Source: Theodoxus fluviatilis (lineage: Eukaryota > Mollusca > Gastropoda > Cycloneritida > Neritidae). Taken from it: a DNA stretch of 64,000 bases. Below, one piece after another: positions 57,629-64,000 of this stretch. The stretch is from NCBI GenBank assembly GCA_034096865.1, contig JAWQFJ010001130.1, positions 47,478 to 111,477 of the forward strand. The letters are read 5' to 3'. Within the stretch, counting starts at the first letter, position 1; each line of letters begins with the position of its first letter. The position numbers and the translations under genes are program-made. The notes beneath the pieces are model-generated. The model searched no databases. It was not told the origin of the DNA and saw nothing but the letters and a program-made list of their open reading frames with translations.

Positions 57629-59232
57629 AGCCTGGGAGACTTCATTGGACCCTAGTCACCAGCACCTCGGCTGAAAGTGCTCAGACGAAGAACAGTTGGT
57701 TCACCAAATATATCACCAGTCTGTCTTTCATGTACAGCTCTGTGCTGATGATAAATGTTGGAGTATAATGATTAGGTCTTTCCAAATGATACTGTTTGCA
57801 ACAGTAGAACCTGTAGATTCTAGCAGTCAGGATTTTGTGCATCAGTTTTTACACTGGTTTGAAGGTAAGGTCTGGAAATGTTGTCAGACCGGTTTATTTT
57901 GGTTGGGAAGGTGATAGGCCTTGCACCTGAAGAGCAGGAGAAAAATTAACGAATGTAAAGTATTTATAACGTGCCCAGTTCATTAGGGCAATGCTGAGCA
58001 TGCTTCCAATTGAGTTGATTACCTGCTGGCTTGGTCCTCTGAGCACCCTTTTTGACTGACAGCACTTTGTATGAAGCATTAACGATCTTGACATGGTGTT
58101 CGGACCTTGTCTTTATTTGCAGTTCTTGACACGAAATGAGCTTTCAATGCTATAGATATCCCCTCTCACCACCCACAATGCATCTATTCAATAAGCTCTC
58201 CTTTCGTGATGTTACCTGTGATATTGGTGTGAGTGTATGCGTTGTTTGCATGGAATGGACTGCTTTGGTATCTTTCTTAGGAACAGCTTGGTTCATTTTT
58301 TGGGGGGGCGCTTGTCATGGATTCTGAACAAAACATGATGTGTCTTAGTCTTTTAGTGTTCTGTGACCAGACATTCAGATTTTTTACCAGTAGAAATCCA
58401 GCTGCTTTTAACAGCCATCAGCAGGAACTTAGATGAAGAATTATGCAGTAAAGCAGATGGTTTTCGAAGACAAAGTTACATATGGCTATCGGCCCTTCTT
58501 GTCATGCTTGAATGTGAAAGTTGGGTGCTATTCAGCAAGACTGGCTGAAGTAGGTAGTGCTTTTGGTCACAAGCATGGTTGGGAGATTGAAATGACTGAT
58601 TACTCCAGAATGTGGTGATCATGATCAGAGTTATGCAGCCTGGACTCTCAGGATCTGATGTGCAACAATTGTGTACCTGCACAAGTGTGATGCTTGATTA
58701 CAATCTGAATTTGTCGTTGAACTCTGATATGAATTGTGATTATTTTAATCCAGAGCACATTCTCATTATCAGTACCTTGAATATTCATGATTTTTATGCT
58801 TTGATCTAACTTGGATACTTTTCTATTTGACATGTTTACACTGCAGAAAAACCTCCTAGCTGCTGAACAGTCTCTGAGAGGGTTGCTGCTTGAAACAGGA
58901 TTCTACTGAAAAAAACATTTGTAGCATTCTAGACTCCATGGAGGGGACAGGTATGGATCACGTTTTGGTCAGAAACTCTTTCATCAGAAAAAAGTCTTGA
59001 AAGTAGAAGCTTTCCTATGCGGCATTAAACAATGTTTGCCTAAAATGAACTTTGTTTTATCCAGATTCTTTTGCAGCCTGGCAATTCTCAAAACCTTCAG
59101 CATGAACTAAAAGTTGTTTGGTTCAGAAATTCACCTTGACAACTTTATCCTGAATGGAAACCACTGTTACGTTGGTCAACCTTCGCATTTATGCAGGATT
59201 CGGCCCTGAATGACAGCTGGTTGTTAAGTGGA

Positions 59233-59238
59233 AATAAA
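59233..59238 (+). terminator. Possible polyadenylation signal
   Basis: AATAAA, 1.6 kb after the stop codon. No strong GU-rich element close downstream. Confidence 0.3.
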
Positions 59239-59694
59239 AACTGGAACATACATGCATCCAAACAACTCTAAGTCCATTGTCTTTTGAAAAGAAATTGCAG
59301 GGATATTCTACTACCACTGTGAGGGTTAAAGCATCCAAACACAATTTTATGGTAAGTTGGGGCCTCCAATGCAGTCATAAATCTATATAACAAGAACCAA
59401 GGCATTTTCAGACTTCAGAATGAGTTAAAACAAATATAATAATTCATTTTAAGAGACATATTTTCACAAAAGTGTACTTGAAACTTAAAGGAGGGATAAA
59501 AATAATGACTTGGCTCATTGGAGAAAAACAACAGAAAAGATAAGATGGCAGCACATTTGGCCCGTGAATGCTAAATTTAATCTTGTGCACGACTCGGATT
59601 ACCCCTGTAATTTTTTTTCCTCCTTGTCTCTTTGAAGATGACTCCTTTCAAGCGGCACTAGAACTGCAGGACTTTCATGTACTATGTTTTTATT

Positions 59695-59700
59695 AATAAA
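59695..59700 (+). terminator. Possible polyadenylation signal
   Basis: AATAAA in a TTATTAATAAAG context, 2.07 kb after the stop codon. Confidence 0.4.
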
Positions 59701-60319
59701 GACATGCGTGAGAAACATAATTTGAATGATTTTTACAAATAGTTTTACCAGGTTTTTTTCTTCTTCTGAATATACTTATGTCTCCTTGAATGTTTCATTT
59801 TTGAGTATAGATAATCATTAGTAACTTTTTATTTATATCGTCTCTCTTCTCATAACATGGTTAGTGAAAGTGACAAACTGATGATCTTGCTACATCAGTG
59901 GAAGACATCTCTGTTCATCTGAGCGAGAAACAGACTCTTGGTTGTATATGTCCACACGTCCACCTGCCTGTACAGCGTGGTATGTACAGTGTACTTACTT
60001 TATGGTGGTCTAGCACAATTCTGAAACTCTGAGGTGTAATAAATATGTCTGTCACCACCCAGTGACAGTTGACTTTGTGAGAGTGTATCCAAGTCCTACA
60101 GTGTGATGCATAGCACACGGAATGTGATGATTTGTTCACCATATTACTGTCTTATTTATTTTACATGTGCAGGCTGTTTGTCTTGTCTATATATAGTGTA
60201 TTGAATGCATTCAGTTACCCAAAACTCCTTTGAGATATATTTTTATGATCTCATATAGAAAAAGCTGTGGTCATTTCTTCAGTTCACCCATTGTTACTGA
60301 AAGTGACTTATGAGCATGT

Positions 60320-60325
60320 AATAAA
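60320..60325 (+). terminator. Likely polyadenylation signal
   Basis: AATAAA followed about 20 bases later by a GU-rich stretch, GTGTCCTGTTTGTCTGTTC, the usual arrangement at cleavage sites. Confidence 0.5.
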
Positions 60326-60345
60326 AAGCCCAAAATGTGCGAAGT

Positions 60346-60640
60346 GTCCTGTTTGTCTGTTCTTTTACATGCATGGCCTCTGAGTAAAACATCGGTCAGT
60401 ATAGAAACGACAATCTGTAATTGGCAATCCTATGTGTAGAGAGGGCAAATTGAGTTTCTACTAGGAAGAACTGCAATGGAATGTTCAATGTCATTGTAAC
60501 TTCTGTTGTGTATAACTGATACCTTATAGTTGTTTTATACGTGTGTAATGTTGATTACCTTATCATTCGTATATTGAAAGTTATTAATTACTTAAGTAAC
60601 TGTTTATTAAGTACTAGAACATTTTTGTTTTAAGGAAGTC
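60346..60640. other. Unassigned
   Basis: No feature recognised. Confidence 0.4.
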
Positions 60641-60644
60641 ACGT

Positions 60645-60669
60645 GTGAGAGAGAGAGAGAGAGAGAGAG
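60645..60669. repeat. (GA)n microsatellite
   Basis: Short pure GA tract. Confidence 0.93.
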
Positions 60670-60811
60670 TACTGAATACTTAGTCTCCAGCATGAGATAA
60701 TTTTTCTGTCGGAGTGCTTTGAACAAATACCACGTGGAGAATACAACTGTACAGAACAGATGGTCTTAGCATAGAATCAATTGTCCCCTCTGGCATCTCC
60801 TCCACGTATGC

Positions 60812-60967
60812 TCTCCCTTCCTCCCTCCCTCCCTCCCTCTCTCCCTCCCTCCCTCCCTCCCTCCCTCCCTCCCTCCCTCCCTCCCTCCCTCCCTCCCTCC
60901 CTCCCTCCCTCCCTCCCTCCCTCCCTCCCTCCCTCCCTCCCTCCCTCCCTCCCTCCCTCCCTCCCTC
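60812..60967. repeat. (CCCT)n microsatellite
   Basis: About 38 units with one CTCT interruption near 60840. Minus-strand Gly-Arg-Glu frames are artefacts. Confidence 0.97.
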
Positions 60968-61074
60968 TGCAATGCTCCACCTTTGTTTCTCATATCAGGA
61001 CACAAAATCATTTAACCAATTGATTCTATGGTTGCACACATACACTAAATGAAATCCATCGCATAGCAAATATG

Positions 61075-61530
61075 TGGGACTGCAGGCCAAACCCCGATGT
61101 ACAGCCTTGACCAGTTTCCACCTCAGCTCCCTCCAAAAGATCCTGAATATCAGCTGGACAGACAGTGACCAGGGTGCCAAACTGCCAGGCATAGAGGCCT
61201 TGATCATGCTGGCCCAGCTGAGGTGGATTGGCCGTATGATGAGGATGGGCGACAGCAGCCTTCCAAAGCAACTCCTCTGTGCTGAACTGACTCACAGGAC
61301 TCGTCAGCAAGGTGGTCCAACCAGACATTTTACGGACACACTCAAAAACACACAGCGGTCGATACACATTCGTGTTGTCAGGTGGAAAGTCTTGACTGCT
61401 GACTGCAGCACTTGGAGGCAGTCACCCTCAAAGGCACCAAGGTCTCTGAAGTGGAGCGCCTGGCCAGCCTCTATCGGAAACGCCAGACCAAAAAAAGAGT
61501 ACAAAATCCTGCTGCTGCTGCAGTAGCCTG
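61075..61530 (+). pseudogene. RTE-like LINE ORF2 C-terminus
   Basis: A single open frame reads FHLSSLQKILNISWTDSDQG, then MLAQLRWIGRMMRMGDSSLP, QLLCAELTHRTRQQGG and HFTDTLKNTQ. The order LRxILxIxW...LRWxGHxxRM...R..GGxxxR..D.LK is the conserved C-terminal region of RTE-type endonuclease/reverse transcriptase proteins. It ends with CPVCRHPYK, a remnant of the terminal zinc-finger motif. No RT catalytic part remains. Confidence 0.75.
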
Positions 61531-61953
61531 CCCTGTGTGCAGACACCCCTACAAATATATGTACACACATAAATGTATATCCACGCACACATAAATGTAT
61601 ATCCACACACACACAATGTGCACACATATCCGGGTATTGATTTTGCCGGAAAGGTTATTCCATTTTTCATCTCCCTCTCTCTCTCTACCCCCTCCTTCCA
61701 CAAGGAGTTTTGCTGTTTGGCGTTTATCTGCTACGCGGTGCGGAACTGTAGCGAGATGAACGTGAACGAGCTTCGCTCATGCCGAGTGCGACTGCCGCGG
61801 CTACGGCGAAAGCCAGCGTACTGGGTCTCGCTCTCTACACATCCCTGCTCCTTGCCTGTGACCCTGAACAGGAAATATACAATTTACTTGGGTAGATAGA
61901 ACTTTAACCCCCCTCAAACGTGAGTACTCAGTGATATCACTTCCTCCATCATC

Positions 61954-62853
61954 ATGACCTATCATGAACTGGGAAGAAGACCCTCAGTGGGTGATAAATC
62001 TTCATCTGCACAGAATCAGGGTACTTCCAACAATTGTGGCACCTGTGAGAAAAACCTTTCAAAGCGTTCAGAAGTCCTGTAATGTGAGTATTGTGGCAAA
62101 CTTTTTCACAGAGACTGTCAGAGTGTTCATCAGAATGCTACACCATGATGAAGCAGTTTGCTTCAAGGGGTGGCAGTTGTCACTGGTTTTGCAATGTCAG
62201 TGACCCTAAGGCTATTGATGTTCTGAGGATGGTGCAACAGGTCAGAGATAAAAATTGTGAACTTGATACCAGGCTGACTTCAGTGGAGAGTAAGGTGGAA
62301 AAAATTCACAGTGAGTTTGATGAGAGAGTCACAGTATCAGTCAGAGCAGTAGTGAGGGAGGAGGTGTATGACGCCAAGTTGAGAGATGACAGAAAGAGGA
62401 ACATTGTTGTGAATAATCTTCCTGAGGAAACAAATCTGACAAAGCTGCCTTTGATGGTATTGTTAAGGCCTTGTGCCTGAAACCAGAATCAGATGAGGGT
62501 GTCACCCTGGAGAGAGTTGGGACACAGAAGGAGGGTAGGCCTAGGCCTCTTAGAGTGCAGTGCAGTGCAGTAGCGCTCAGCAGTGAAAGGACATTCTGTC
62601 CAACAGTATGAAACTGTCGCATGTTGCAGCCTACAAGAAAGTGTTTATCAGTCGTGACTTGACAAAATCTGAACAAAAACAACAGAAGGAACGGAGAGAT
62701 GAGCTTTGTGAAAAGCGTAGCCTGAAATATGGGAGGATGTACATGATCAAGAAGAATGCAGTGGTGGATGTAGGGGAAGCTGAGGTGGCGGAAAGTTCAG
62801 AGGAGGAGGAGGAGGGTGAGAAGGAGAAGAACCCCTCGGGGGCAAAAACGTAA
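61954..62853 (+). pseudogene. CR1-like ORF1 with PHD-type finger
   Basis: From ATG 61954 the frame reads MTYHELGRRPSVG..., then CGTCEKNLSKRSEVL, a stop (TAA at about 62080), CEYCGKLFHRDC and, in a shifted frame, HWFCNV: the C-C, C-C, H-C, W-x-C spacing of a PHD finger, known in CR1 ORF1 proteins. A coiled-coil stretch follows (NCELDTRLTSVESKVEKIHS), then RKRNIVVNNLPEE, an RRM-like strand found in many LINE ORF1 proteins, then KKVFISRDLTKSEQ and an acidic tail. At least three frame breaks. ORF1 proteins bind the element RNA. Confidence 0.75.
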
Positions 62854-62924
62854 ATGTGTCCTATGTAGGAATTCCTGTAAATAGCAGTGTAAATACATTA
62901 CGTGCACCTTCAGGTTCTTCAAAT

Positions 62925-63780
62925 TTTCTGCACTGTATTTTGTTAAACGCACGTAGTATTGTCAACAAATTTGATGAATTTCATTCTTTGGTTTTGAGTG
63001 TGGAGGCAGAGGTTGTTTGTGTAACTGAATCTTGGCTGCATGATGGAGTTTCAGTGAGTGAGATTAGTATTCAAGGATACAATGTCTTTCATAGTGATAG
63101 AGATGGGAAAAGAGGTGGAGGATGTACATTGCAGACCAAGGAAGTGACACTTTGTGATGAGCAGAAGAAAACAGAGTATTTGGTGTGTGCTTTATGGAGC
63201 TGATAGTGAACAGACACTTTTTGGGGTTGTTTACAATCCACCTGGTTCTAGTCGTGAGGAGGAGGAGCAGATGTGTAGAGTTTTGAAAGCAGCAGCAGAG
63301 TACAGAAATGTTGTGGTTACAGGGGACTTTAATCACCCAAGCATAAACTGGCAGACTTACAAAAGTGAGAGTGAAGGGGAGAGATTTCTTGAGACAGTCA
63401 GTGATTGTTTTTGGTTCCAGCATGTTTCTGAACCTACCAGAAAGGACAATGTGCTTGATTTGGTGTTTAGTTCTGAGGAGGAGATGGTGCAAGAGGTGGA
63501 GGTTTGTGAGCCATTGGCTAATAGCATGGACCCTACATCATATCCATGGCTAATAGTGATCATAACTCTGTACATTTTAAACTAAGTTTGAGTGTGCCAT
63601 GTGATGACACTAAGCAGAAAGAGGAGGTGAGGGACTTCAAGAAAGCCAGTTGGGATGCTATAAATAGGGAGGTTTGTGATTGACAGTAATGGAGCTCTGT
63701 TGGTTTGTGTATTTTGATAAGTACCTTTTAAAGTATGCGATGTCTCGCTCTGAATGGAAAGAAACGGCTGCAGCAAGCCC
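62925..63780 (+). pseudogene. CR1-like ORF2 endonuclease domain, broken
   Basis: LLNARSIVNKFDEF (Asn), VVCVTESWL (catalytic Glu), GVVYNPPGSSREEEE, VVVTGDFNHPSINWQ (Asp, Asn) and NSDHNSVHF (Asp-His) appear in the order of the apurinic endonuclease fold of CR1/Jockey-type LINEs. A frame change lies between about 63120 and 63160 and another near 63540. This domain nicks target DNA; the reverse transcriptase would follow beyond 64000. Confidence 0.85.
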
Positions 63781-64000
63781 AAAAATGGTGAAACATAGTA
63801 TGCGTTCAGAGTTGTGAAGGAAAACGATAGAAGTGAAAAAGTACGGGACAGAGTGGAGCTGAAGAAGTTGAATTCGTTACAGAGGTTCAGAAGTGAGACT
63901 ACAACGTACATCAAGATACCAGTAAAACAGAATTTGAACAAAACTTGGGACGGCGCGCCGGGTGCTGAATTATTTGCACAGAACATTAAACATGATACTA

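Larger units (their letters stand above)
57629..60345 (+). other. USP38: 3' untranslated region of the USP38-like gene
   Basis: No further open frame of note, A+T-rich, no recognised transposon. The end is set by one of the AATAAA signals listed separately; the exact cleavage site is unknown. Confidence 0.6.
61700..64000 (+). mobile_element. CR1-like non-LTR retrotransposon, 5' part, cut by the window end
   Basis: Two successive coding remnants in the same orientation: ORF1 (61954-62853) and the endonuclease start of ORF2 (from about 62925). A G+C-richer leader (61720-61900) precedes ORF1 and may be the 5' UTR. Frameshifts and stops in both ORFs make it inactive. The 3' end lies beyond the window. 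Confidence 0.8.

Overview
This is a eukaryotic, animal window, most likely from a mollusc and probably a gastropod. That assignment is inference. It rests on intron-rich gene structure, very dense microsatellites, CR1/L2-like LINEs, Tc1, pogo/Tigger and piggyBac-type DNA transposons, and an interspersed family packed with AAGGTCA motifs of a kind I associate with molluscan genomes. There are no operons and no bacterial signals. One short run of N (3383-3385) marks an assembly gap.

Only one gene is firmly supported: a plus-strand USP38/USP35-type ubiquitin-specific protease. Its ten coding exons lie between 45064 and 57628. All exons join in frame with GT-AG introns and give a predicted protein of 925 residues. 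A helical, HEAT-like N-terminal half is followed by a USP catalytic domain with Cys444, His769 and Asp802, two CxxC zinc-binding pairs (574/577 and 665/668) and the glycine-rich C-terminal tail typical of USP38. The 3' UTR runs to polyadenylation signals at about 59.7 or 60.3 kb. A splice acceptor 15 bases before the start codon shows that the gene has at least one upstream untranslated exon; a candidate ends at 43075.

The first 45 kb is a repeat landscape. 1-11 kb: microsatellites, a run of palindromes (3.5-3.7 kb), a pogo/Tigger-like element with TA duplications (5049-6310), a piggyBac-like deletion derivative with TTAA duplications (6635-7727) and a decayed CR1/L2 LINE on the minus strand (9509-10930). 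11-27 kb: an 18-bp and a 31-bp minisatellite, SINE-like repeats and three weak candidate exons. 27.6-29.2 kb: a nearly full-length but broken Tc1 transposon. 31-45 kb: four copies of an 0.82-0.87 kb Helentron-like family loaded with nuclear-receptor half-site motifs, two adjacent G-rich minisatellites (35.6-38.1 kb), a 356-bp MITE with a perfect 29-bp inverted repeat and a 9-bp target duplication (39075-39430), and a long fold-back at 40.64-40.84 kb. 61-64 kb: an RTE-like LINE tail and a CR1-like LINE with a PHD-finger ORF1 and an endonuclease ORF2 that runs off the window.

A SINE-like family with at least thirteen copies recurs across the window and inside USP38 introns. Its 3' tails run straight into several of the longest microsatellites. 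Many long open frames here are produced by repeats whose units lack stop codons and are not genes.
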